From NCBI GenBank assembly GCA_012735245.1, contig JAAYHU010000080.1, positions 1 to 52,993 of the forward strand: DNA of 52,993 bases. The letters run 5' to 3'. A program made the position numbers and the translations under genes. The notes under the pieces are model-generated. The model saw only the letters and a program-made list of their open reading frames with translations, was not told where the DNA came from and did no database searches. Shown piece by piece: positions 1-8,781 of the stretch. How positions within the stretch are numbered: position 1 is the first letter of the stretch; every line of letters begins with the position of its first letter. The stretch comes from Tissierellia bacterium (GTDB lineage Bacteria; Bacillota; Clostridia; Tissierellales; Tissierellaceae).

Positions 1-36
1 TAATTATTACAAAATGATGAAATAAAATGTAAATAG

Positions 37-44
37 TGTATAAT
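37..44 (+). promoter_or_regulatory. possible -10 element upstream of the aminotransferase gene
   Basis: A perfect TATAAT lies at 39-44, preceded directly by TG at 37-38. No convincing -35 hexamer is found 16-18 bases upstream, so this is weak. If used, transcription would start near 51 and the hairpin at 55-77 would be at the very 5' end of the message. Confidence 0.3.
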
Positions 45-54
45 ATAAGTAGGC

Positions 55-83
55 ACACTAAGTTATAAGTTTAGTGTCTTTTT
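55..83 (+). terminator. hairpin plus T-run before the aminotransferase gene
   Basis: ACACTAA (55-61) pairs with TTAGTGT (71-77), extended inward by two G-U pairs and one more pair, and is followed by CTTTTT. It has the form of an intrinsic terminator. It either ends an upstream + strand gene outside the window or acts as a leader attenuator; the window cannot tell which. Confidence 0.4.
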
Positions 84-108
84 ATAAAATAAAGGGAGGA
101 GAATTTTT

Positions 109-1425
109 ATGAGTAAGCCAATCTTATCAGCCCATTTTGAATCCAGGACCCCATCAGATGTCCGTTTAGCTCAAATTAGGTATGACAAACGTGAAAAAAA
201 ACCTGAGGCAGTAATAAATGTTGCCATTGGAAATGTCTCTCTACCCACCAATCCTGCTATGAAAAAGAGAATGTTTGAACTAAATGGACCCGAAAGCCCC
301 TTTGCTAATGGAGTTATCCGTTATACAGGCACAGCAGGTACTCCTGAATGCCAAGATGCCTTTAAAAATATTTTAAAAAGTGAAGGTTTTAAGGTAGATA
401 ATCTTCATGTGCAAGTAGTTGATGGCGGTTCAGCTGGGATGGAATTAGTTATACTTGGTGTTTGTGGTCCAGCTGGAACTGATGAAAAGCCACTATTGAT
501 GATTGACCCTGCTTATACTAACTACATTTCTTTTGCTGAAAGAGTTGGTCGTAAAACTATTACAATTAAAAGACAATTAGACGAAGATGGTAATTTTACC
601 TTACCTGATATGAATGAAATTGAAGAATTAATTAAAAAATACAATCCTGGCGGACTTTTAGTTATACCTTATGATAATCCTACTGGTCAATTCTATACTT
701 ATGATTTATTGAAAGAGCTAGCAGAACTTTGTGTGAAATACAATATGTGGATGATAAGCGATGAAGCTTATCGTGAGTTATTCTATGTAGAAGGGGAAAA
801 ACTAGTAAGTATTTGGGGGCTATCAGATGAAGACGTTCCTGGAATAGAAGGAAGAAGAATATCCATCGAAACTGCATCTAAGGTTTGGAATGCTTGTGGT
901 TTAAGAATAGGAGCTGTAATCACAGATAATGCTGAGTTCCATACTCGCTCAGTAGCTGAATATACAGCAAATCTTTGTGCTAATGCAATAGGCCAATATA
1001 TTTTTGGAGCCTTAGCCCATGAAAGTAAAGAGGACATTCTAGCATGGTGTAAACAACAAAGAGATTATTATAAAGATATAATAGTCAAGGTCTACAATAG
1101 ATTTAAAGAATTAGATCCAAACCTAATAGTTTCAAGTCCAGATGCTTCTATCTACTCAGTTATAGATGTAAGAAATGTTGTAAAACCAGGGTTTGATTCA
1201 ATAGATTTCGTTCTATACTGTGCTGAAAATGGTTCTGTGGAATTTGAGGATGTAGAAACTACATTGCTTGTAGCACCAATGAAAGGCTTTTATGATATTG
1301 AAAATGACGATGAAAACCCAGGAAGAACTCAGTTTAGAATTTCCTTCGTCGAAACTCCCGAAAATATGATGAAAGTACCAGACCTATTTGTTAAACTATT
1401 AAGACAATATGAAGCCCAAAGATAA
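109..1425 (+). CDS. PLP-dependent aminotransferase, class I/II fold
   Basis: A cytosolic 438-residue fold-type I aminotransferase, the usual length for the family. Visible landmarks are the Asn-Pro-Thr-Gly of the cofactor pocket (in YDNPTGQFY), the Asp/Tyr pair in SDEAYRE, and the Schiff-base lysine in ASKVWNACGLRIG at residue 258. It should exchange an amino group between an amino acid and a 2-oxoacid. The substrate cannot be read from sequence; aspartate or an aromatic/branched amino acid are possible. The ATG at 109 follows GGGAGGAG with good spacing. It is the only + strand gene in the window, stands alone, and ends at a terminator shared with the convergent regulator gene. Confidence 0.85.
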   Translation: MSKPILSAHFESRTPSDVRLAQIRYDKREKKPEAVINVAIGNVSLPTNPAMKKRMFELNGPESPFANGVIRYTGTAGTPECQDAFKNILKSEGFKVDNLHVQVVDGGSAGMELVILGVCGPAGTDEKPLLMIDPAYTNYISFAERVGRKTITIKRQLDEDGNFTLPDMNEIEELIKKYNPGGLLVIPYDNPTGQFYTYDLLKELAELCVKYNMWMISDEAYRELFYVEGEKLVSIWGLSDEDVPGIEGRRISIETASKVWNACGLRIGAVITDNAEFHTRSVAEYTANLCANAIGQYIFGALAHESKEDILAWCKQQRDYYKDIIVKVYNRFKELDPNLIVSSPDASIYSVIDVRNVVKPGFDSIDFVLYCAENGSVEFEDVETTLLVAPMKGFYDIENDDENPGRTQFRISFVETPENMMKVPDLFVKLLRQYEAQR

Positions 1426-1428
1426 GAT

Positions 1429-1461
1429 AAAAATTAGGATGGGAAACCATCCTAATTTTTT
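1429..1461. terminator. bidirectional intrinsic terminator between convergent genes
   Basis: A 14-bp perfect stem (1429-1442 with 1447-1460) closes on a GAAA tetraloop. The outer arms are A/T runs, so both the + strand aminotransferase message and the - strand regulator message end in a U-tract after the hairpin. Confidence 0.85.
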
Positions 1462-2056
1462 AACTAAAAATCCTTTTTAAAAATCCTCCATTTTTTTCTT
1501 CAGCTTTTTTTAGCTTTTCTCTGAGTTCAATGTTTTCGAAAGTCTTTTCCTTTATCTTCATCTTCAGTTTTGCATTTTCACAGATTAAAACATCTCTTTC
1601 CTTTGAATTTAACTCATTTCTTAGCATAATAATTTCTTCTTTTAACTCCTCAATTATCTTCGTATTTGTTTCTCTATTGTTGTCTAAACAAGATTGTAAT
1701 TTTTGAAAAAATTCTTCCCCTAAGCTTGTACTAATTTCCCTTGCCAGTTGATAAGTATCAAGATATGGCTTATTATTGAGTGATACCAGCTCTCCAGCCA
1801 TTGCTTCTTGGTTATTCATCATAATTTCTGGAGAAGCAAGTATTAATTTTATTTGCTTATTGCTAAACCCCTTCTCCTGAAGACTTTTAATATATAGTAT
1901 TAACTCAATTTCTTTATAGGTATAATACCTATGATTTGAGTTATTTCTAGGAATATCAATATCAAATTCCTTCTCATAATACCTTAATACATGTGGGGCA
2001 TAGCCTGTAATCTCTGCTACTTCAGATATGGTGTATTCCTTATTTACATCTAACAT
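1460..2056 (-). CDS. MerR-family transcriptional regulator with long C-terminal coiled coil
   Basis: The N-terminus is a MerR-type winged helix-turn-helix: YTISEVAEITGYAPHVLRYY, then a wing ending in HRYYTYKEIE and the helix SLQEKGFSNKQIKLIL. The remainder (about residues 105-198) is charged and heptad-like with many E/K/L, suggesting a coiled-coil dimer rather than a metal- or drug-binding pocket; no effector cysteines are placed as in MerR or SoxR. The start is placed at the ATG ending at 2056 because GGGGGG (2063-2068) lies 6 bases upstream; a TTG two codons earlier would abut the Shine-Dalgarno sequence. Single gene with its own promoter. The target is unknown. Confidence 0.8.
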   Translation of the reverse strand: MLDVNKEYTISEVAEITGYAPHVLRYYEKEFDIDIPRNNSNHRYYTYKEIELILYIKSLQEKGFSNKQIKLILASPEIMMNNQEAMAGELVSLNNKPYLDTYQLAREISTSLGEEFFQKLQSCLDNNRETNTKIIEELKEEIIMLRNELNSKERDVLICENAKLKMKIKEKTFENIELREKLKKAEEKNGGFLKRIFS

Positions 2057-2089
2057 AATCAACCCCCCTACCCCTAAAATAATTTTAAT

Positions 2090-2118
2090 ATTATATTATT
2101 CTTTACAAATCCTATAAA
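2090..2118 (-). promoter_or_regulatory. sigma-A-like promoter of the MerR-type gene
   Basis: On the - strand TTTATA (2113-2118) and TATAAT (2090-2095) are 17 bases apart, about 30 bases before the start codon. Confidence 0.5.
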
Positions 2119-2200
2119 TCCTTTTATTTTTGTAATATTTTTTCATACAAATTAGTATAAGAATATACATTTTTAACTAAAATACGCCAAATATCAATTC

Positions 2201-2234
2201 AAAAAGGATTGGATTCAATATAAACCCAATCCTT
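2201..2234 (-). terminator. intrinsic terminator of the M42 peptidase operon
   Basis: AAGGATTGG (2226-2234 read on the - strand) pairs with CCAATCCTT (2204-2212), and the message continues into a U-run. It lies just past the stop of the last M42 gene. Confidence 0.75.
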
Positions 2235-2256
2235 ATACCAGGCATTAAACAAATAT

Positions 2257-3255
2257 TTAAATATTTATTTCACTTTCTAAGAACTTAATCAATAATTTTA
2301 AACAATTTATAATATCGTTTTTAGAAGCCATTTCAACAGTTGAATGAACGTATCTAGTAGGTATAGATATTACTCCAGAAGGAACTCCCTCTTTGGTGAC
2401 GTGAATTGCTCCAGAATCTGTGCCTCCAAACTCTAAGACCTCCATCTGATAAGGAATTTCGTTTTCCTTAGCGATGTTTACTAATAACTCCCTAATTTTT
2501 GGATGGCAGATAATCGAATTGTCTTTAACTTTAATGGCAGCCCCCTTATTTAAACCAACAGCAAATCTCTTGGCCTTAGGAGTATCACCGTGGGCAGTAA
2601 CGTCTAAGGCTATTCCAATGTCTGGATCTATTTTATATGCAGCAGTTTTGGCTCCCCTTAGGCCAACTTCCTCCTGAGTTGAAAATACAAAATATAGGTC
2701 ATTAATTGGATTATTAATTTTCTTTATGGCTTCGATTGCAATAAAACATCCAACTCTATCATCTAAATAACTAGTAAATACCACATTTTCATTTTCTTCA
2801 AATTCAGTTTTATATATGCATATATCTCCAATACTAACCTTTTTTTCTGCCTCTTCTTTGCTAAAAGCGCCAATATCTATGTACATGTTTGATAATTTAA
2901 GCTTAGAAATATCATCTACTGGCTCATGATAGATTATACCTACAGTACCATTTTCAAAAACCACTTTTTGGCTAATGGAAATGAATGGAGATATCCCACC
3001 TACATTAGTAAATCTTAAAAAACCCTTCTCATCTATATCTATTACCATTAACCCAATTTGGTCCATATGGGCAGAAATCATTATCTTTTTTCCATTTCCC
3101 TTTTTTCTTGCTATTAAGTTACCTAAACTATCTATTTCAATTTCATCTACATAATCTTTTATTTCTTTTGTTATATATTCCCTAATGGTTTTTTCATTAC
3201 TAGCTGGTCCATAGATACCTACTAATTCCTTTAATAAACTAAAGTTAATATTCAT
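2257..3255 (-). CDS. M42 family metallopeptidase, third of three tandem paralogues
   Basis: A 332-residue cytosolic di-metal aminopeptidase of the M42 (tetrahedral aminopeptidase/glutamyl aminopeptidase/endoglucanase-annotated) family. All landmark segments are present: AHMDQIG (metal His plus Asp), YLDDRVG (bridging Asp), STQEEVGLRGA (catalytic Glu and ligand Glu), ALDVTAHGD (ligand Asp) and RYVHS (ligand His). The family normally forms 12-subunit tetrahedral particles that trim short peptides. The start overlaps the stop of the preceding paralogue, implying translational coupling. It differs from its neighbours by Gln in place of Glu after AHMD. Confidence 0.85.
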   Translation of the reverse strand: MNINFSLLKELVGIYGPASNEKTIREYITKEIKDYVDEIEIDSLGNLIARKKGNGKKIMISAHMDQIGLMVIDIDEKGFLRFTNVGGISPFISISQKVVFENGTVGIIYHEPVDDISKLKLSNMYIDIGAFSKEEAEKKVSIGDICIYKTEFEENENVVFTSYLDDRVGCFIAIEAIKKINNPINDLYFVFSTQEEVGLRGAKTAAYKIDPDIGIALDVTAHGDTPKAKRFAVGLNKGAAIKVKDNSIICHPKIRELLVNIAKENEIPYQMEVLEFGGTDSGAIHVTKEGVPSGVISIPTRYVHSTVEMASKNDIINCLKLLIKFLESEINI

Positions 3256-4274
3256 TATATTTCCTCCCTTTCAAATTGATATAAAATTTCTTTTAGTAAA
3301 GCAAATGTACTGTCATAATCTTTTTTGCTCATAACAGATGCAGGAGAGTGTATATATCTACATGGTACAGAGATAGTAGCTGTTATGGAACCCTCTCTAG
3401 TAGTATGAATTTTACCTGAATCGTTCCCACCCATGGAAGTCTTTCTAAATTGATATGGGATATTATTTTTTTTGGCTATTTCTACTATTTTATTTCTAAA
3501 ATCCTTATTATATATAGTAGTCCTGTCTATTAAGGAAATGGCTGGGCCTTTATTTAAATATGTGGGAATCAAGTGTGTATCAAGTTTAGGCATATCATAA
3601 CATAGGGTCCCTTCTAATATTATTGCATAGTCTGGATCAACTTCATAAGCTGCTGGACCTGCTCCAACTAGCCCTACTTCTTCCATAACGGTGAATACGG
3701 CATAAAAGCTAAGATCTTTAATTTCTTTAATTAATTTAATCAATAAGGAACATCCAACCCTGTTGTCTAAGGCTTTTGCTTTAACAAGCCCTTCCCCAAA
3801 TTCTACATATTCAGAATCAAATATTACATAATCGCCAATACTAACATATCTTTCAGCTTCTTCCTTAGACCTGGCACCAATATCTATATATAATTCGTCT
3901 ATATTTAATGCCCTTGTCCTTTCATCAGGCTTTTGTAAATGAATTGGCTTAGCCCCTATAACTCCAGGCAATTTATCTTTACCTACTAAGACAGGTTTAG
4001 ATACTAAAATCCTCTTGTCTATACCGCCTACGGTCATAAATTTTAGGAAACCATCTTTATCAATATCCTTTATCATTAATCCTACTTCATCCATATGGGC
4101 TGTAATCATGATCTTTTTACCGATATCTTTACCCTTTTTATAGGCAATAATATTTCCAAGCCTATCTATTTTATAGCTGTCGACATAATCTTTAATTTCT
4201 GAAATTATAAGATCCCTTACTTCCTTTTCATTGCCAGATACACCCGAAGCTTCAGTAAGTTCCTTTAATAACAT
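3255..4274 (-). CDS. M42 family metallopeptidase, second of three tandem paralogues
   Basis: A 339-residue M42 peptidase with AHMDEVGLMI, ALDNRVGCSL, TVMEEVGLVGA and RYIHSP metal/catalytic segments. The fourth ligand segment reads ILEGT, with Glu where the other two copies have Asp, a known variation that separates M42 subgroups. It overlaps the upstream paralogue by 10 bases and touches the downstream one, so the three are almost surely made together. Three diverged subunits in one operon could form mixed particles or cover different peptide specificities. Confidence 0.85.
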   Translation of the reverse strand: MLLKELTEASGVSGNEKEVRDLIISEIKDYVDSYKIDRLGNIIAYKKGKDIGKKIMITAHMDEVGLMIKDIDKDGFLKFMTVGGIDKRILVSKPVLVGKDKLPGVIGAKPIHLQKPDERTRALNIDELYIDIGARSKEEAERYVSIGDYVIFDSEYVEFGEGLVKAKALDNRVGCSLLIKLIKEIKDLSFYAVFTVMEEVGLVGAGPAAYEVDPDYAIILEGTLCYDMPKLDTHLIPTYLNKGPAISLIDRTTIYNKDFRNKIVEIAKKNNIPYQFRKTSMGGNDSGKIHTTREGSITATISVPCRYIHSPASVMSKKDYDSTFALLKEILYQFEREEI

Positions 4275-5320
4275 AGCAATCCCTCCAAATTATCATTAGA
4301 AATAGAAGCTACGAAAAAAGCTAAAAGCTTTCCAGTATTCCTTACATCCTCCACATCCAGTAACTCTACTGAGGTATGCATATATCTCAGTGGAATAGAT
4401 AAAAGTAGAGAAGGAATTCCATCTCTTGTAATCTGCATTGCCCTAGCATCAGTTCCAGTAGGACCTGGAGTTACCTCTACTTGACTTGGAATATTGTACT
4501 CCTTTGCTATATCTACAAGCTTTTTCCTTAAATTTGGATGAATATTCCCGCCTAAGGTAATAGCTGGGCCTTTGCCCAGTTCGATTGTGGTAGATATAGG
4601 CAATTCTGGTGTTGCTCCAAATCCAACATCCACAGCAATGCCAATATCTGGATTTATTTTATAACTACTTACTAAAGCTCCAGCCATACTGACTTCCTCT
4701 TGAACCGTAGTAACAAAATATATATCTGCTTCATGTTGTATTTTATTTAATTCTTTCATACATTCGTATAAAGCAGCTACCCCCGCCCTATCATCTAAGG
4801 CCTTACCTGCAATTCTATTTCCCAATAAATTCTTTACATTTCTCCTAATGGTAATAGGATCCCCAATATTTACTAGTTCTTCAACCTTTTCCTTAGGATA
4901 GCCTGTATCTATTATCATATCTTCCATTTTTATGGCCTTATTATGTTCTGAGGGTTCTTGAAGGTGGGGAGGCTTTGAACCAATTACTCCAAATAAATCT
5001 TCAACTCCATGGACTATGACTTCTTGGCCTAAAATAGTCCTTGGGTCAATACCTCCAATATTAGTAAACCTAATAAAACCATTGTCTTCAATATCCTTAA
5101 CCATTAACCCAATTTCATCCATATGGGCAGCAATCATTATTTTAACATTATTGTCCTTATATGTACCTTTTTTAAAACCAATTACATTGCCTAATTTATC
5201 AACTGATACATTATCTAAATATTTGCTAAAAGCTGATATAATTGTGTCCTGTAATGGATATTCATAGCCAGATACTCCTTTACTATTAGATAATAACTCT
5301 AAAAAAACTTTAGTCTCCAA
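4265..5320 (-). CDS. M42 family metallopeptidase, first of three tandem paralogues
   Basis: A 351-residue M42 peptidase, the first translated of the three. Landmarks are AHMDEIGLMV, ALDDRAGVAA, TVQEEVSMAGA, AVDVGFGATPE and RYMHTSVEL; TGTDARAMQ replaces the GGTDSG/GGNDSG loop of the other two, which points to a different substrate pocket. The start ATG follows GGAGGGTAAAATTTGG. A 14-base gap separates it from cheR upstream, so the four genes probably share a transcript. Confidence 0.85.
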   Translation of the reverse strand: METKVFLELLSNSKGVSGYEYPLQDTIISAFSKYLDNVSVDKLGNVIGFKKGTYKDNNVKIMIAAHMDEIGLMVKDIEDNGFIRFTNIGGIDPRTILGQEVIVHGVEDLFGVIGSKPPHLQEPSEHNKAIKMEDMIIDTGYPKEKVEELVNIGDPITIRRNVKNLLGNRIAGKALDDRAGVAALYECMKELNKIQHEADIYFVTTVQEEVSMAGALVSSYKINPDIGIAVDVGFGATPELPISTTIELGKGPAITLGGNIHPNLRKKLVDIAKEYNIPSQVEVTPGPTGTDARAMQITRDGIPSLLLSIPLRYMHTSVELLDVEDVRNTGKLLAFFVASISNDNLEGLLCY

Positions 5321-5334
5321 ATTTTACCCTCCTT

Positions 5335-6108
5335 TTATATTATTTTTTTGTAAAAAAAAGTTCTAACAGGTTTTAGTTTGTATTTTTCTGGCATAATAAT
5401 CTGCTCAGTACTTCCAACAAATAATATTCCGTCATCACTGAGGGAATTGTAAAATTTAGAATATAATAATTCTTTTGCCTCTTCTGTGAAATATATCATC
5501 ACATTTCTACAAAGAATTAGATCTACATCGGTAGGAAATCTATCTTTTAACAAATCCATTTTCCTAAATTCAACACATCTTTTTATATCATCTGAGATTT
5601 TAAATGAGTTTTGAACTTTGGTAAAAAATCTATTCTTAAAATCCAATGGCAAATTTTCTAGAGCCTTTTCATTATATAAGCCAATTTTTGCCTTATTCAT
5701 GGCATCCTCATCAATATCAGTTGCCAAAACTTTAATCTTATTTAAGGGTAAGAACTTAGTCATCAACATTGCTAAGGAGTAGGGCTCTTCTCCAGTTGAA
5801 CAAGCAGAGCTCCATAGATTCAACTCTTTCTTCTTAGTCAATAGAAAAGGAATTATATCCTTTTCTAAAACATTCCATTGGTTAGGATTTCTATAGAATT
5901 CAGATACATTAATTGTCAAATAGTTTATGAATTGTTCAAGAAGAGCTTTATCACTTTTTAACCCTATAAAGTAATCGTCAAAATCTTTAAAATTATTTCT
6001 GGTTAAAAGGGATTGAATTCGCCTTTTCATTTGCTTTTCCTTATAATAATTTAAGTCAATATTGATTAATTTATTAATATTAGCCTTAAACACCTCATAT
6101 TTATCCAT
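5335..6108 (-). CDS. cheR: CheR-type protein-glutamate O-methyltransferase
   Basis: 257 residues with the CheR layout: a helical N-terminal domain (about 1-75, with KRRIQSLLTRNNF for receptor contact) and a SAM-binding methyltransferase domain beginning at WSSACSTGEEPYSLAM, with LILCRNVMIYFT near the C-terminus. CheR enzymes methylate glutamates on chemoreceptors. No other chemotaxis or flagellar gene is in this window; it lies directly upstream of the M42 operon. The ATG follows GGAGGTATTTA. It might serve a receptor encoded elsewhere. Confidence 0.85.
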   Translation of the reverse strand: MDKYEVFKANINKLINIDLNYYKEKQMKRRIQSLLTRNNFKDFDDYFIGLKSDKALLEQFINYLTINVSEFYRNPNQWNVLEKDIIPFLLTKKKELNLWSSACSTGEEPYSLAMLMTKFLPLNKIKVLATDIDEDAMNKAKIGLYNEKALENLPLDFKNRFFTKVQNSFKISDDIKRCVEFRKMDLLKDRFPTDVDLILCRNVMIYFTEEAKELLYSKFYNSLSDDGILFVGSTEQIIMPEKYKLKPVRTFFYKKII

Positions 6109-6145
6109 TAAATACCTCCTTTATAAAACCTGTCCAAATGAATAT

Positions 6146-6177
6146 AGGGCTTTAATGCTATTATACATTAAAACCCT
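6146..6177 (-). terminator. hairpin after ispH-S1
   Basis: A 12-bp stem (6146-6157 with 6166-6177) that pairs fully only in the - strand transcript, where position 6150/6173 is G-U; on the + strand it would be a C-A mismatch. This favours a - strand terminator for ispH-S1, although the following U-tract is poor. Confidence 0.5.
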
Positions 6178-6195
6178 TTCTAAATTAAGTTCTAT

Positions 6196-8187
6196 TTAAT
6201 TTTTTTCTACCATATCCTCAATTGTAAATTCAACTTCTTCCTTTAAATTATTAAGTTGACTTGCTTCATTTTCTTTCTCTTCTGCTTCCTTGGCTTCCTT
6301 TAAGCTCAGGCTTATTTTCTTTTCGTCACCATTTATGTCTATGACTTTTACTTTTATCTTATCTCCAATACTTAGTACATCGGAAGGCTTGTTAACATGG
6401 TCCTTAGAAATTTGAGAAACATGAAGTAAACCATCTACACCTTCTTTTAACCTTACAAAGGCGCCAAAATCTAAGAGATTAACTACAGTACCCTCTACTA
6501 TATCTCCAATGTTTACATTTTTAGAAAAAGCTATCCAGGGTTCTTCCATTGTTTGTTTTAATCCAAGGGATATTCTATTCTTTTCTCTATCAAAGGCTAA
6601 AACCTTAACATTTACCTTTTGCCCTTCTGTTACCACTTCAGAAGGATGTTTTATTCTGTTCCAGGACAAATCTGATATATGAATTAAACCATCTACACCG
6701 CCTAAATCAACAAAGGCACCAAAATCGGTTAATCTTTGAACTACACCTTCTCTTATCTGATCTACTTCTAAACTTGCCCAAAGCTCTTTTCTTCTGTTGT
6801 TAAGCTCTTCTCTTTCCACTTCTTTCCTTGATAGGATAACCCTTCTCCTGCTTCTATCGAAATCTATGATTTTAGCAATTAAGGTCTTTCCTTTATATGG
6901 ATTTAAATCTGAAACATATTTAAGTGATATTTGGGAAGCTGGCATAAAACCATTAATTCCATGAACTAAAACAGATAAGCCACCTTTTACAACATTTAAT
7001 ACTTTACATTCTACTCTTTCTTTTTCCTTATAGAAGTTTTCAACAATATCCCAATTCTTTATTTCTTCTATCCTTTTAGTAGATAATACTACATTGCCCT
7101 CACCATCGTCTAATTTTACCACATATACATCTATTTCATCTCCCTGATTAAATAGGTCCCTTGGCTTGATATCAGGGTCATTTGATAATTCATCCCTAGT
7201 AATTATTCCATCAGCCTTATAATTAATATTAACCATAACTTCGTCATCAGTAACGAAAATTACCTTTCCTTTTACCACATCTCCCCTATGTATTTTAGTA
7301 AAAGAACTTTCAATTACCTCCATCATTTCAGAATTGCTTAAATTATCATTATTGCTTAAATTCTCCATTGTTTCAATGACCTCCTTAATTATCCAATCAG
7401 GTGTTGATGCACCTGCTGTTATACCAATTTTATTAAATTTTTGTATCTCATCTAAGGGTAATTCATCCTTTGTTTCAATATGATATACATGCTTGCAATA
7501 TTTTTTACTAATATCAGCTAATTTTTTAGTGTTTGAACTATGATATCCACCTATTACTATCATGGCGTCTACTTTCTTTGCTACTTCTCTACAGGCCTCT
7601 TGGCGATGGTTAGTGGCATTGCAAATAGTATTGAATATCTTAACTTCATTACCCTTTTCCTTAACAATTTCTGATAGTCTTGCAAATTTTTCTTGGGTAT
7701 TGGTAGTTTGAGAAACTACACATACTTTATCCATCTTGGGAAGATTTAATGCTTCCTCTTCCGAATTTATAATAAAGGCTTTATTGTTACACCAGCCATT
7801 TATTCCAATTATTTCGGGATGATTTTTATCGCCAACTATTACTATATTATATCCTTGTTTATGATATTCTTCAACCTTATTATGAACTGATTTAACATAG
7901 GGACAAGTACTGTCTACAATGTCTATATTCTGTTCTTTCATCTTGTCCACTATTTCTTTACTAACACCATGGGATCTAATAATTACCTTACTATCTCTTA
8001 TTTCACTAATTTCATCAATTACCATCAATCCTTTTTCCTCAAATTCCTTAACAGCCTGAGGGTTGTGAATTAAGGGACCTAGAGAATACACTTTCTCTTT
8101 GGTATTGGAAAGCTCCTTCTCTGTCATTTCTACAGCCCTTTTTACACCATAGCAAAAGCCAGCTTTATCAGCTAAAATAATTTCCAC
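6196..8187 (-). CDS. ispH: IspH (HMBPP reductase) fused to ribosomal protein S1-like repeats
   Basis: 663 residues. Residues 1 to about 280 are IspH, the last enzyme of the MEP isoprenoid pathway, which reduces HMBPP to IPP/DMAPP; the three [4Fe-4S]-binding cysteines are in GFCYGVKRA (C12), DSTCPYV (C95) and [11 protein letters not shown] (near 189). Residues about 300-650 hold four S1 RNA-binding repeats, including [20 protein letters not shown] and [20 protein letters not shown]. This fusion is known across Clostridia. The start is a GTG preceded by AAGGGGATGA; the upstream acyltransferase stop lies within that leader. The C-terminal tail is acidic. Confidence 0.92.
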   Translation of the reverse strand: MEIILADKAGFCYGVKRAVEMTEKELSNTKEKVYSLGPLIHNPQAVKEFEEKGLMVIDEISEIRDSKVIIRSHGVSKEIVDKMKEQNIDIVDSTCPYVKSVHNKVEEYHKQGYNIVIVGDKNHPEIIGINGWCNNKAFIINSEEEALNLPKMDKVCVVSQTTNTQEKFARLSEIVKEKGNEVKIFNTICNATNHRQEACREVAKKVDAMIVIGGYHSSNTKKLADISKKYCKHVYHIETKDELPLDEIQKFNKIGITAGASTPDWIIKEVIETMENLSNNDNLSNSEMMEVIESSFTKIHRGDVVKGKVIFVTDDEVMVNINYKADGIITRDELSNDPDIKPRDLFNQGDEIDVYVVKLDDGEGNVVLSTKRIEEIKNWDIVENFYKEKERVECKVLNVVKGGLSVLVHGINGFMPASQISLKYVSDLNPYKGKTLIAKIIDFDRSRRRVILSRKEVEREELNNRRKELWASLEVDQIREGVVQRLTDFGAFVDLGGVDGLIHISDLSWNRIKHPSEVVTEGQKVNVKVLAFDREKNRISLGLKQTMEEPWIAFSKNVNIGDIVEGTVVNLLDFGAFVRLKEGVDGLLHVSQISKDHVNKPSDVLSIGDKIKVKVIDINGDEKKISLSLKEAKEAEEKENEASQLNNLKEEVEFTIEDMVEKN

Positions 8188-8193
8188 TTTTTT

Positions 8194-8781
8194 TCATCCC
8201 CTTTGCTTAATTGAATATATGGATTTTAATATATTTTTACTAACTAATAGGTAATCATCCTTAGAAGGCCTCTTATTATGATAATCAGAAAGGTCTATCT
8301 TTTCTCCAAAATAAACATTTATCCTACTAAAGGGCTTATAATTTCCTTCAATAAAAACTGGTAGTACGGTAGTCTTAGATTTAAGAGCTATAAGTCCAAC
8401 TCCAGGCTTTGCATTTTCCAAATCAATTTCTTTTACCCTTGTCCCTTCTGGAAAAATACCTAAAACACCATCGTTTTTCAAGACCTTTAAAGATTTTTTG
8501 AAAGTGGATAAGTCCGCTTCTTCTCTGTCAACTGGAAAAGCACCTAGTTTTTCTAAGAAATAGGCTGGTATTTTATATCGAAACAATTGCTTTTTTGCCA
8601 TCCAAAAGATTTGTCTAGGATATACGAGGGATATGATAATCGGGTCAAAATTGTGAATATGATTAGAGCATATTATAAGACTTCCCTTTTCTTGTAAATT
8701 TTCTTCCCCATATACATTGATTCTATAAATTATTTTAAATACAACATTTGCAATTTTCTTAAGAAAATTATAAAAGGACAT
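8194..8781 (-). CDS. 1-acyl-sn-glycerol-3-phosphate acyltransferase (PlsC family)
   Basis: 195 residues of the LPLAT/PlsC family that acylates lysophosphatidate in membrane phospholipid synthesis. The catalytic HX4D motif is NHIHNFDP and the substrate-binding motif is FPEGTR; a hydrophobic N-terminal segment suggests membrane association. It overlaps the cmk stop by one base and lies just before ispH-S1; the cmk-plsC-ispH order is common in Clostridia. Its acyl donor cannot be read from the sequence. Confidence 0.88.
   Translation of the reverse strand: MSFYNFLKKIANVVFKIIYRINVYGEENLQEKGSLIICSNHIHNFDPIIISLVYPRQIFWMAKKQLFRYKIPAYFLEKLGAFPVDREEADLSTFKKSLKVLKNDGVLGIFPEGTRVKEIDLENAKPGVGLIALKSKTTVLPVFIEGNYKPFSRINVYFGEKIDLSDYHNKRPSKDDYLLVSKNILKSIYSIKQRG

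Noticed and set aside
2140-2180. Inverted repeat GTATAAGAATATAC as a MerR operator
   Set aside because: It is short, AT-rich and upstream of the proposed promoter; the spacer of that promoter is 17 bases, not the 19-20 usual at MerR-controlled promoters.
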